Part shown: piece after piece, positions 47,686 to 58,816 of the stretch | How positions within the stretch are numbered: the stretch's first letter is position 1 | Layout: the number at the start of each line of letters is the position of its first letter | DNA from: Sclerodactyla briareus | Lineage: Eukaryota; Echinodermata; Holothuroidea; Dendrochirotida; Sclerodactylidae | Assembly (NCBI GenBank): GCA_026419785.1 | Contig: JAODTK010005765.1 | Span: 277,801 to 341,800, forward strand | Length of the DNA: 64,000 nt | Direction of reading: 5' to 3' | Translations under genes and position numbers: made by a program | Notes under the pieces: model-generated | Seen by the model: the letters and a program-made list of their open reading frames with translations, nothing else | Database searches by the model: none | Told to the model about the DNA's origin: nothing

Positions 47686-49240
47686 GTGTGTGTGTGTGTG
47701 ACACCCTCTTGTCGGCACGATATTTAACGAACGCAAACAGGTATCAATTTCAAAATGGGCACGTGGGTTGCTTATGTGGAGAGGATTAAACCTCTCGTTT
47801 TTAGTGCCATTCAAGGTCATCACAGGGAAAAGGTCAAAAACCTTGTCAGCACGATATCTAATTGAGGCGAGTATCTGTTAGAATAATATTAAGTATGTGG
47901 GTTGCACATATCGAGAGGATTAGAGATGGAGAGGACACCTATTGTTTTTGGTGTCAAGGTCATTGATGGTCACCATAGGGCAATCCTCCTATATCTTGGC
48001 AACGGAAAATTTCAGAGCAATGTTAAAAAAAAGTTTTGTTCGTCTAGGTCAAATACATTTGATGACCTACTCTGACCTCAGTTGAACCTTTGGCCTCATT
48101 TGACCTGATTATCTTGTGACCTTCGATGTCATTTTTTGTGAAGACCAGTCTTGTTGCAACAAACCAATAAGTCAATTACACTGACACAAACACATCTATC
48201 ATACCTCATATCTCCATATATGTCCTCTGTAAGAGGGTGAAAAAGCATCAAATCACTGATGAATTTCAATGTTCGACACTGACTTATCGGCACTAGAACT
48301 TCTCAAAAGAATAGCGTAAATGGGAGTTTTGTTTGTCTGTGTGACTACCGCCGGACCAAACTTTTCATGTACCTACTCACTATATGTGCCTCTTAGTATG
48401 GCGACAATGACAATCGTTAACTTTGTCCATATTGTTTCCAACCCTGGAGTGAACCAAGCTTTCGAATACATATAATATCCAACAGTGTATTGTGATTGTT
48501 CAATACCAGCAAAAGCCGATAGAAACACTCTAACCATTTCGGGAAAGTGAGGATTTTAGGTACAAGGTATCATTTGCATTTGCGTGTTGGTGTGTGGTGA
48601 GTTAACTATTCTGCTTCTGCTCAGAATAAATATTCAGATTTTGGTGATCTTGAAAGTCTCTGTTACAGAGGTCGCATATTTGGCATGGAATCATCACGCA
48701 TACTTGCCTGTGGAAGTGGAGCAATTTCTGTAGCTGCCATTTTGGGTATTCATGCGGGTATAACGGCAGACTCTTCAGCTTTCGATGGATTTAGGTCCTG
48801 TAGCAGGTCTTCAACACCCTTTGTAGTGATAGTCAAACTGCCTATGATCTTGCAAGGACTATTCCCTGAGGGTGGAATGTTTCTTCTCTAAGAACTTCAG
48901 CATTGTCATTAAATTGCATCTCGCTAAATGGCCCATTTTCTTGAATATCTGCTACATCTTAATCATCTCTTTCAGATTCAGTCCAGAAGACTTTTTGGTT
49001 TTTGTTGAGTGCTGGTTCAAGGATGTTCGAGATATATTTGGCTTCAGTCAGATTTCAACTTTTTTTTTTCATTTCCTTATTGTAGAGTCGCTGTTTCCTC
49101 CTACACTGCCTTCGTAAACTACGGTTTTAGTACCAAGGAACGTCCCTTATACTACTGGAGCAGCGGTGAGACCCTAACTCGTCCATATATTCTACCATTT
49201 GTCCCTGATCCCCTAATCATGTTCCACCTCTAAATAACAC
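47547..49240 (+). repeat. REP1 dispersed repeat, copy C (long form)
   Basis: This copy has all landmarks of copy B, including the microsatellite, the CCTTGTCAGCACGATATCTA segment and TCTCCATATATGTCCTCTG. It then continues past GATCTTGAAAGTCTC into a tail shared only with copy D: TTCAAGGATGTTCGAGATAT, TTTGGCTTCAGTCAG, a T run, and CCTTCGTAAACTACGGTTT to about 49240. The long form is therefore about 1.7 kb. No continuous ORF is seen. Confidence 0.8.
47590..47702. repeat. (GT)n(GC)n(GT)n microsatellite
   Basis: About 110 bp of alternating purine-pyrimidine includes a run of about 22 bases of GC flanked by GT repeats, a strong candidate for Z-DNA. It sits at the same position as the GT-rich tracts of the other REP1 copies. 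Confidence 0.95.
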
Positions 49241-50340
49241 TCCTAGTAGTCATAGGGGCAGAGAAAGTGGGAGAAAAATCTCTGGAACAAGATTTTATTC
49301 CATCGACATCTGCCTTGTGTTGATACTTTGAATCCTAATGTCCTACATGCTCCTTGATTTGTCTTCTTGTAGGAAGAACCAAGCAGGACTGAAGTTATAC
49401 AAGGCCAATAATGGGGCACTCCCATCCCTCCATATGTTTACTAAGGTGTCCAATGGGCTAACTGCCTGGGTGGGTCACACAATCCGAGCCCTTGATGTAG
49501 TATTCAATATAAAAGTTTCTACTTAGGCCTACAATGAGATCCAATACCCATTCCAATAAGCGAATATTCTCCAAACAGTTAACCAATAGCGAAAAAAAAG
49601 CTGACCACTTGAATGATTCGCGATGTTGATTTCTTCTCATGATGGGAGCAGGAGAAGTTCAGCATGACGAATATTGTGCTTATGCTAAAACGAGGTTTGT
49701 CACTGATAGGCTATTGAGTATGAATGGAGTAGTACTGTGGAAGGCTGCTGTATAGGCTGCTAGTAGCAACAGGTATGCTGGGGATCTACAACCAGGCCAG
49801 AAAGAAAGAAAGAAAAAAAAACTCCACAAGACCAGATCAAGCAGGATGCTAAAACCAGATGATGATAAAACAGGTGAAAAACAGAGATAAATCCGACTCC
49901 AAGAGACCCAGGGTTGCCAACTACCTGGAAGAAAGTGTGTTCCAAAGGGTCGGTTTCTGGTCTCTCACTCTCCATGGTTATATTCATAATCTCGAAAATT
50001 CTGTGCAATCTAGATTTGAAACATTTGCGGACAGACAAAGTTGTACGGGGGTGAAAATATGACGTTGCAATTATTCAAAGGGATTGGAACCGATTCTCTT
50101 CTCTGAAGGTCTTGCCCATTGGCAATTTTTTTTTAACGAAACGCGGATAAATGCAAAGAATTGCGTGTCCGGGCCATCATTAACGCCAACGGGCGTCTTC
50201 CAGTTTGAATGGTTACGATATCAATGTGATTATTTCCGAAAAAATCTTTGATGTGTGTGTTTTTCGTTCTAAATTGAAACCTCTTGCAAGCTTGGATCCT
50301 TATTTTTCGCAAAAGATAAGCTCTAATTAAAATCAAATGA
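49241..50340. other. Mixed sequence, diverged repeats
   Basis: GCCAATAATGGGGCACTCCC at about 49405 is echoed by GCCAATAATTGGACACTCCC at about 60475, and both continue ATCC.TCATATGTT, so another dispersed repeat passes through here. Remaining frames (up to 92 codons, 49760-50038 minus) are unassigned. Confidence 0.4.
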
Positions 50341-50770
50341 GATTAGTTCAGTGTTTGCGAGATTTCCGAATGATGAGAGATTAAAGCGTCTTGGTTCGAC
50401 TTCAATGGAGCTAAGGCGAATTCGGGGTGATTTGATTCAGGTTTTCAAAACACTATCCATGGCTTCAATGATCTTTTTTTCGACAACCTCTTTGAATTTT
50501 CTAATGTTACTACTGATGGGGGCAATTTGTCTCAGCTTCGTGTTCAACGTTGCAGCTTGGACATCCGGATTTCTTTTCGCGAATAGTGATTAAAGAGCGG
50601 ATTAGCTTCTCTGCAGATGTTGTTTTGGTCTGAATGTGTTAATACCTCTTTTTGCGGAATTATGGGAGAGTTCTGTTGTGTTCTCCTTCGTTTTTTGTAG
50701 TTAAGGGTCGTTCATGGGGACTCAGTTTCTTCCTGGCCCTTCCCCACTAAACTAAACTAAACTTTTAAAA
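50341..50770 (+). mobile_element. CR1-like LINE, 3' fragment
   Basis: The frame at 50351-50593 reads DERLKRLGSTSMELRRIRGD then LIQVFKTL, the conserved C-terminal end of CR1/L2-type ORF2 proteins (the ERL..L....RR.RGDLI pattern). About 150 bp of untranslated sequence follows, then CTAAACTAAACTAAAC, a microsatellite-like 3' tail typical of this LINE group. The 5' part is missing or unrecognisable, as expected for 5' truncation. The minus-strand LINE at 57.0-58.8 kb carries the homologous C-terminus. Confidence 0.75.
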
Positions 50771-50823
50771 AGCTGCATACCATACTTGAGCTCAATCTGT
50801 GCGGAGTTCAAATCCGCAATGCT

Positions 50824-50932
50824 TACGGTCACCGCCCGCGATCACCGCATATCATGCGGAGTTTTTGACCGCTTGCGAAAGCTTACCCTCGACTGTCGCA
50901 ATCAAGCTAAGCTTTCGCGAGCGGTGACCGTA
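50824..50932. repeat. Nested foldback with competing stems
   Basis: TACGGTCACCGCCCGCGA (50824-50841) pairs with TCGCGAGCGGTGACCGTA (50915-50932) with one mismatch in 18. A second left arm, ACCGCTTGCGAAAGCTT (50868-50884), pairs with AAGCTTTCGCGAGCGGT (50909-50925) with one mismatch in 17. CCGCATATCATGCGG (50845-50859) is a hairpin inside the loop. The right arm can pair with only one left arm at a time. Likely a MITE interior. Confidence 0.85.
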
Positions 50933-51499
50933 TTGTTTTGTGACACATACTGGAGAAAGTCGCCGAAGGGATATATTTCATTTCAAAGGTATTGTGTGAA
51001 CGCCTTCCAAGAGCTACTGAAGAAAGTGGGTGGTACCTCAAAGTATACACGGTACTACTTCCAGTCGCCCACTTGAATTGAATTATTTTTTTTTTGCCCT
51101 ACAAAGTACGTTGGCCTTGGCGGAATCCTTTTTTTTAAACTCGTTCGAAACATTGCAAATCGAGTTCCAACTGGCTACGGGGGTGGGCCGCCGCGGCGGT
51201 AACTGTTTGCGGTCATCGCTCCACTTGCGGTCACACGAGGACTATTAGCATGACCTAACTGTCGCAAGCCTTGGCGGAGAACCGAATTCCGCCAGTGTGA
51301 GTCAGGCTTCAGTGTTCTGGAATATCGCGCACACAGTGTATTCAGACTTTGACCTCTGTTGAACTCAATAACCATTTCATAACCTAACCAAATAGTGGCC
51401 ATGCACTCATCAACAAATCACCCACAATATGAGTAGCGTCATTGTTCATAATCCCAAATTTCAGAAGTAATCTCTTTTCCCATCAAATTTCCTCATTCA

Positions 51500-51800
51500 C
51501 AGGAAATTATCTCCAGGTTGGACGCGTATTGTGTTTACCAGTCAAAATTGGCCGAAATATCTTCTCGGCACAATATTCCCATTAATTCTCATCAAAAATA
51601 TCCCGACATACACAGAACCAGTAGCGCCTTGTATCCCCCCTATAAGAAAGCTGCATGTCAAAATTTCAGCTTGATCGGAGCAACATTCTGGACTTACACG
51701 TTCACAATGTTTTCAAGCCTTTGTTATGTTTCGCTTCTGTGACGTCAAAACGACGTTTGACCTTACGTCCAAAGACAACAGGGCCGATTTAATCCTCCCT
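51500..51800 (+). repeat. REP2 dispersed repeat, copy 1
   Basis: It aligns with 60740-61010 through GTGTTTACCAGTCAAAATTGGC, AAATATC, ATAAGAAAGCTGCATG, AAATTTCAGCT, GTTCACAATGTTTTCAA and TTTGACCTTAC..CC..A.ACAACAGG. Both copies are in the same orientation and lie near LINE 3' ends. Confidence 0.65.
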
Positions 51801-51839
51801 ACTTTCTTCTCACAGAGATTTATGAGTAGAATAGCCTCT

Positions 51840-51960
51840 TGAAGAAGTTGTTCTGTCTAAGAGTGGTGAAATAGTTCAAGAACAGTCTAATTCATTTCAA
51901 GAAATGTGGGCGATTTCTCTAGGTACTGGGTTTTTCTTCATGAGAGCCATACCCATTGCT
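51840..51960 (+). mobile_element. LINE 3'-region fragment
   Basis: TTCAAGAACAGTCTAATTCA, then GTGGGCGATTTCTCTAGGTA and TGGGTTTTTCTTC match 60535-60600, and in reverse complement match about 57115-57160 of the minus-strand LINE. It is therefore part of the 3' end of the same LINE family. No tail is present here. Confidence 0.55.
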
Positions 51961-52772
51961 CTGTCCTTAAATAAGCCAAGGGGTGGGAAAGAAAAAAAAC
52001 TAAAGCAACCCCGAATAAAAGTATAACACCGACGGGACAGTATCGCAAGTTGAAGAAAATGACCACAAATGTCTCCAGGGAGCTCATAAACAGGATGGGT
52101 CCTGTCATCCCTTCTGTCTTGCATCCACGTCCAAGCAGCTCCCAGCAGAAACAAGCCCTAAATAACTTGGCCCTGCATACAGGCAATGAACAGCTGTCCA
52201 CTTGTGTAAGAGTTCTGGTATATACTACTGTGAATAAAAATGAATAACTAATGTGTGATTCAGAAAACAGGTAGAATGGTTGTCATTTGAATATAGCTGT
52301 GTGAAGGGTCGAGAGACATGGCGGCGTATATGCATATAGTAATGTTTTTTGTGCCATTGAGGGCTATGCCTAGTGACAGGGAAATAGTAGTCTTAAGATC
52401 AGCGTCTGTATCCTCTGTTTTGCAAAAGAAACGATACAAAGAAAATTACTATTCGTTTGAAGGTTGATATTATAACACTATAGTTATAAAAAGCACAATA
52501 CCAAAGCGCCTACAACGAAGGAGAACATGGTGACTTGGTCATGAGAATTTATAAACAGGGGCGAATCCATTCTGATACCCCGATGCTACCGCGTCAATCG
52601 GACGGGCTGCCTAGCACACGTTTTGTGCCTATCGAGGAATATAAACTTCATAAAAGACGGCGGGGTAAAAAAAAGCACGTGTATAGGTAGTTTTTTCTGT
52701 GATGAAGGTTTATGCTAAGGCGTATGGGGCACGGGATGCACAATCACTACTGAGGGTCTAAGAGTAAGTAAA

Positions 52773-52819
52773 CTCTGGCCTGCGGGCAGGGCAGATGAGT
52801 ACCTCTGCCCTGCGGGCAG
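52773..52819. repeat. Short direct repeat, 30 bp period
   Basis: CTCTGGCCTGCGGGCAG and CTCTGCCCTGCGGGCAG are separated by 30 bp. It is a small local duplication. Confidence 0.7.
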
Positions 52820-52829
52820 TCACTTTCAT

Positions 52830-53582
52830 AGCGAAGAAGAGTTGCAGATATGAACCGGATATGAGAGGATTACAGTTGCGAAATGATTGTGCATATGATC
52901 TTACCGGGCTGACGGAGACAAAAACAACAACTCACTCCAAGGCCTTACAGAGGAGCAAGATCAACCTGATACCGCTGCACATTTTTGTCAACTACACACT
53001 GTAGCATATGAAAACTCATCATTAGGCTATACTAGCGACGCTTCGAAATTTGTGGTCATGATTTCATTTGAATCGGGTGTTTGACACAAAATTCCCCTAA
53101 ACCCAAGGCGTAGTGAACCAGGTGATTGTGGCGCCCCCCTCCCTCCGTGGAAAATGAGGAGGGACTGAAGTACCATTCCGCCCCCCTTCCGGATTCTGAA
53201 AACCCCCTTTTGACTTCCAAAAAGGCATTCGTCATTCAGCTATTCCCACTTTCCCCTTTTTCAGTCGATTGTTTGAATTTCTATTTTTAATATCAAACTT
53301 TTATATCATATCCAGATAGGTTATGCCACAACTTCCGAGTGTTCGGCCGCGCAATGGCATTACTTCTTTTGTCGAATAATACACAGATTTACAACGACTG
53401 CTGTGATTGGCTGTCGGTTTCCGATAGGAACAGTTGTCTAGTGTCCAGTGTCCAGTGTCCTATTGTTAGAATAACGATTGGGTAGGGATTACATTGCGTA
53501 AATGCGATGCGATGCGAACATTCTTGGGTGTCATAAATCCAAAAGACTATTGCTACCCGCGGAGAGGACATGAACCAGCAGC
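52830..53582. other. No recognisable gene
   Basis: No reading frame longer than 69 codons is seen. A C-rich segment lies at 53135-53215 and a TCCAGTGTCC repeat near 53440. Confidence 0.4.
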
Positions 53583-54527
53583 GTTCAGGGGGCACACCAC
53601 ATAAAGCCGTCCCATTGACTTACACACTAAACTGACTACGTTCCACCAGCTACTGAACCCAACAGAACATACTTCCAGGGATGAGCCTCCCACCATTTTA
53701 AAGCTGAAATTCATACCTGTCATGGCACATTCAATTTACCATACCTTCATCGTTTAGATTTCTCACCAGGGTTGCCTGTGTATTTTTAGGTCATTTCCGA
53801 TCGGGGCTGCCAGTCAGAAAATCAGATTTTCCAGCATCCAAGTGTCAATTCAGAAAATGGTCAGAAATTCGCCCTAATAGCCAAAACTGACATATGCGGT
53901 TTCTCTGATATGGCCTGTCCACTGCAGGCAACACGGGACCCAGCAGGGTTCGGGAAATGCTCTAAAGTGCGCTCCAATGTAATTTGGGGGACTATTTTTT
54001 TTAGGTGTAACTTGGGGCTGGCGGAGGAAACACCGTAATATGTGCGTATGGGCTGTTCAGGGGGCACACCACATAAAGCCGTCCCATTGACTTACACACT
54101 AAACTGACTACGTTCCACCAGCTACTGAACCCAACAGAACATACTTCCAGGGATGAGCCTCCCACCATTTTAAAGCTGACCTTCATACCTGTCATGGCAC
54201 GTTCAATTTAACCATAACTTCATCGTTTAGATTTCTCACCAGGGTTGCCTGTGTATTTTCAGGTTATTTCCGATCGGGGATGCCAGTCGGAAAATCAGAT
54301 TTTCCAGCATCCAAGTGTCAATTCAGAAAATGGTCAGAAATCCGCCCACATAGCCAAAACTGACATAGGTGGTACTCTCTGATATGGCCTGTCCACTGCA
54401 GGCAACACTGGACCCAGCAGGGTTCGGGAAATGCTCTAAAGTGCGCTCCATTGTAATTTGGGGGACTATTTTGGGGGAGCTGGCGGAGGAACACCAATCA
54501 ATATGTGGGGGGGTTGCTATGCTGCCC
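53583..54527. repeat. Two-copy tandem duplication, 472 bp
   Basis: The unit starting GTTCAGGGGGCACACCACAT at 53583 recurs at 54055. The copies are almost identical for several hundred bases (for example CCGTCCCATTGACTTACACA and CTGCAGGCAACAC.GGACCC). They differ mostly in short indels near the unit ends. The high identity means a recent event. No ORF spans the unit beyond about 87 codons. Confidence 0.95.
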
Positions 54528-54579
54528 AAACGAGCACTGCAACACAACTGAAATCCTGTTAAGGGGACAGTCATGAAGC

Positions 54580-55420
54580 TACACATGTACGGAGTACGAA
54601 ACGTAACAAATCATCAAAGATGGGTTAAGGACGTTGAAAAACAGAATCCGCCCATCGAAACAGAATCAGAGTGATTAGAGTGGCCAAGCAGGGGTATTTT
54701 AGGGATGCTATTGTTAACAGCAATGGTGATTCGAAAGCAGTGTGACAGCTCCTAAGAAATGGTTCAGTCAAACGACACTAAAGCAGAGGCAGCAAAGAAC
54801 AAATGAAATAACTGCAGATGGTAAACTATCAACATATGTTCTTGATATTGCAAATGAATTCAACCTTTTTTTTTTACTTCCGGTGTCCACTAAGTATACT
54901 ACTAATGGCAACGGAAGCAGGTGCGATTATATGGATAGTGTTCGGAATTTCACATCTACCAACTACCATACGGAGTCACCTTAAATCCCAGCGGTGACCA
55001 TAGATTAGTGTTCAGTTTCTTATTCTCTTGATTTACGAAGCCACCGGCTGGATGAGATCATTGCCTATTGTTCTCAATCTAGCCGCTACAGAAAAAAATA
55101 CGATAGCATCGCCATATACCAATCGTAGTATAAAAAAAAGTTCCATTTTTTTTTCCCACTCAGTTTAAAAAAGCGAAAGTCATTACCATGTTTAGGAGTG
55201 ATTCCTCTCTTAAAGTTTCCAACTACCGCCCTATCTCAATTTTGCCCGTGCTATCTGAGATTCTGGACACCATGCTCATGCACTTAAAACGAAGTTCTAA
55301 ATACATATTGGACACAATCAGGTTTCAGAGTAAGGTCATTCATGCGAAACAACCCTATTAGAGATTATTGATGACTGTAAGAAAGCTTTTGACAATGGAG
55401 AAGCGTGTCATAATAATATA
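54580..55420 (+). mobile_element. Jockey-superfamily LINE fragment (linker plus RT fingers)
   Basis: In several frames the segment encodes VAKQGYFRDAIVNSNGDSKA (about 54678), then NEITADGKLSTYVLDIANEF (about 54802), then KKAKVITMFRSDSSLKVSNY with RPISILPVLSEILDT (about 55170-55273), and ALLEIIDDCKKAFDNGE-like sequence near 55350. This is the usual order of the endonuclease-RT linker and first RT motifs of CR1/L2/Jockey LINEs. It is frameshifted several times and lacks both ends, so it is a dead fragment. Confidence 0.75.
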
Positions 55421-56335
55421 AATAGTGTCACACACTTGTCATATTACTGATTATGCTGTCGAGTAATAATCCCTAATATTTCCAGAAGCCGTGAACTAAA
55501 CTACGCTAGGGGTATCGAGTCGCCGACGGGATTTCCAGAGGTTACTCTGGTGACTGCTAGTAACCAGCTCGGTGGATCGCTTCCGTCAACTCCCTCAACC
55601 TTTTTATGCTTCTGAAATCATGGTCTAGTAACCTGACTTTAGCTAGCCTCGGCGAAAGGATCCGTTGCTCGACGAGCTAACTGTACTAAGCCTAGATCGC
55701 TCACAAAACTCAACTAGTAGCAATGTTATGTTAATAATAGAATGAAACAAGTGAATTATCGCGACCTACACTGTCACGGAACAGTTTCCAGCTAGTACAT
55801 GAATCTACCGTTGACCAGCAATATATACCTGTACAGTCGACAACACGACTGAATTACTGTACTGACGTCTCGTGGGATGTACAACTTCCCGCTAACCATT
55901 GTTTATTCTAGCAGACTGAATGATGAGAGTTCGCTGATATTACAACTCAATGATGCTTCACTAAGCTTGACAGAGTCAATATCATTAACTGGAGTAAAAT
56001 AATACGAAACAGGCTGTAATATACGCGACCGGGCCCAGTTGTCGCGAAATCCGTGTAAAGTTCCTGGAAGTCCGACCGAATGTGTCAGAATAATACCCCA
56101 TATTACTACAAAGGCCAGAGTGACAAATCTGGAAACCCGTCACATGAAGTCTATGTGCTTCGCTCTAACCTATACAAACCAATTTGTCCAAAATGGCAAA
56201 AGCAACAAGTATCTCATATCATGCGCTGAGTAAATATGGCAGGTGATCGTTGTGTGTCAAGTTTTGGTTTGAGTTGGCAACACACATCTTGCAGGGTTTG
56301 ATATAGCTGATTAAGGGGGAGCAGGTCAGGAAAAA
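55421..56335. other. No recognisable gene
   Basis: The longest frame is 64 codons. There are no tandem or inverted repeats of note. The sequence following the LINE fragment does not continue the RT domain recognisably. Confidence 0.4.
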
Positions 56336-57002
56336 GAGGCAAGGAATCTCTACGTTGCGTCTTGTTTATTCATTGTTAATGCAAAAATATGGGCAGGCAA
56401 TGTGTCCGTGCATGTGTGTGTGTGTGTGGGTGGGCGGTGTGTGTGTGTGGTGTTCCGTGTTGCCTGTTCAGCTGTGTGTGTGTATGTATGTTCTTATGTA
56501 TGTATGTAGTCAAGAATGTATTATTTGTATTTATGTATGTATGTATGTATGTGGTGTGTGACACCAGCTTGTCCAGCCATATCGAAGGGAACGCGAACAG
56601 GTATCAAGTGCAAGGTAGGGTGGGTTGCCATGTGGGGAGAGCATGGACCTATCTTTTTAAGTGCTAGTTCAGGTCCTTCAAGGTTCACCACCGCAATGTT
56701 TCAAACATTATCAGCACGATATTTTATGATGTGGGCAAGTATCTATTAATTTCAGATTATGTATGTGGGTTGCACGTATGGAGAGGATGAACCCTATTGT
56801 TTTGTTGGTCCGGTCAAGGTCACTAAAGTCACCGGCATCTTTGCAACGAACATTTCAGAGCATGTTTGTAATAAAAAAGTTTGTTCGTTTAGGTGAACTA
56901 CAAATCTGGTGACCTACTCTGGACCCTCAATTTAACCATTTCACCTCATTTGACTGATTCTCTTGTGACCTTCGGGCCTTTTTGTGCCGGGAGCCAGACT
57001 CG
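56336..57002 (+). repeat. REP1 dispersed repeat, copy D, 5' part
   Basis: This part runs from GAGGCAAGGAATC through a long GT/GTAT microsatellite (56408-56555), GTGACACCAGCTTGTC, GAACGCGAACAGGTATCAAG, ATGAACCCTATTGTTTT and CTGGTGACCTACTC to CCAGACTCGT, where a minus-strand LINE interrupts it. The second half resumes at 58817. Confidence 0.8.
56408..56555. repeat. (GT)n/(GTAT)n microsatellite
   Basis: GT repeats in the first half grade into ATGTATGT repeats in the second. It occupies the same slot as the other REP1 microsatellites. Confidence 0.9.
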
Positions 57003-58816
57003 TTTGGTTTATTTAGTTTAGTGACAAGGGTCAGTAGGGCAAAATCCTCATGAGATACCCTGGAGCCACAACCTCCCAAGAGAGAAGAATAACCCGGAAG
57101 CCTGAAGGAGTCGCCCACAATTCTTGAAAAATAAATCAAGACTGTCCTGAAATGTATTCACCTCTTAACAGACACACCATCATTCAGAGGCGGCTATTCC
57201 ACTCGTTTACTCTCTGGGAGCATGCATATTATTATTTATATATATTTAATATATTATATTATTATAAATATTTCCGAAAGTCCAATCTACAGCATTTTCC
57301 ACAAAGCTTGAGGCAATTACACCTATTGTGGTACCATTTGAAAACTCAAAGAAATAGTGAAGGAAGCTCTCGAAACCATGAATAATTTTAAAAAAACGAA
57401 GCAAATCACAAGAATTTCGTCTCAGTTCCATCGACGAGTAGACCGAGACGCCTTTCAATCCCATCTTCTAAGGTACATCTCTAAGATAATTGGATTAATC
57501 CGTGGGACCTTCCGTGAACTGTTCATACCCCTGCTGGTCTTTCGAGAAATATGGATTCCCTACTGGACAAACTTTTGATTAAGCAAAGCAAGAGAACGCT
57601 CATAAGACCTTATATCAAAAACCTTTTCGGAAGTCTAGGAACATTTATATCCACAGCACTGCCGTGGTCAACTGCACTAGTACATCTCCCATGAATTCTA
57701 AGAGAGTATCCAAACACAACGTTTTTCCTGAAACCATTGCTGAGAACCCCCCCCGAATAGACCTATACTCATTGATAAACGACCAAGGATCCAAATGATG
57801 GATGCTAATCACAGCCTTCAACAACACTAGAGTAAGACACTGGCCTGTAATTACAAGAAGAGACCGGCTGCCTTTTTGTGAAAATTGATGAAACATTTGC
57901 TCTCCTCCATTCATCCTGAACAACAGCTTCTTGCAAGATTTTTTGAAAATGATTGCTAATGGAAGTTGACAACTGGTCCCAAAAGATTTCAACAAGAAGG
58001 GGTTAACTCCATCGGGACCAGGCGCCTTACCACTTTTGAGCTTCTGCTGTTCCCTTTATCACATCAGCGAACATACTATATTACCAATAGTATTAGAAGG
58101 CCCACCTACCACAAGGTCATTGAAATTATCCAAGTTCTCCTGGTGAATACCGACAAAAATATTATTAAGATCGCTAGCCATCTCTTGACTATATCGCTGG
58201 TATATACCTGAATCGGACACTATCAGTGGACCAATGCTGTCTTCACTTTTTGCTTGCTTCCCCGACCATCTGCCATCTCGAAATCGAGCTTAGGCACCTG
58301 AAACTAACGTTTGACTAGCCTCTTCTGAACTTTGTAACCGATCTAATCAGAGCACCAGACGATAAGTCGCTGAAGATGTCTCTTACGTTTACGGCCATAA
58401 ACAACTCCTTTTTCATCCAAGAAGGGCCTTTTATTCTTAGTGCGACGCTTCTTCCACAAAGGACCGTAACTTTCATTAACTTCTTAACTTTGCTAATGAA
58501 ATCCTTCCAGGAGTCAACAGCAGTCAAATTTTTCTAAAAATTGAAACCAATCTACATTACTCAAAACCCTGAATGCCATCCATATCTGCCATCGAGAAAC
58601 AAGAACGAGCTCAACACTCTGTGCAATATTGACAGAACAAGACCCAATCGAAAGCGATAACCAAAATCGGTGATCACTTTTGCATTTGCACCAAGCTTCC
58701 CAAAACTCTCTACCTATCCACGGAACCTGGATCACTACTCAAGAACTAATCCTAATATTATACTTTCCGGGTAGGAAAATGAACATGCGCGAGGGAAAAC
58801 TTGAGTGACATTAAAA
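57003..58816 (-). mobile_element. CR1/L2-like LINE, 5' truncated, inserted in REP1 copy D
   Basis: On the minus strand the element runs from the endonuclease C-terminal part (58514-58735, ending near SDHRFW) and linker (58315-58527) to RT motifs: GKAPGPDGVNPFLLKSFGT (about 58040-57975), W..ANVSSIFTKGSRS and NYRPVS (57837-57853). It reaches the C-terminal end SMELRRNSCDLLRFFKIIHG (about 57440-57380), then a 3' region ending GTCACTAAACTAAATAAAC at the left edge. Frameshifts and stops break the ORF. Size is about 1.8 kb against the several kb expected for a full element. REP1 copies B and C are uninterrupted at this point. Confidence 0.85.

Noticed and set aside
47512-47823. ORFs rich in Cys-Val or Thr-His over the GT/GC tract
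   Set aside because: These are microsatellite-derived frames on both strands.
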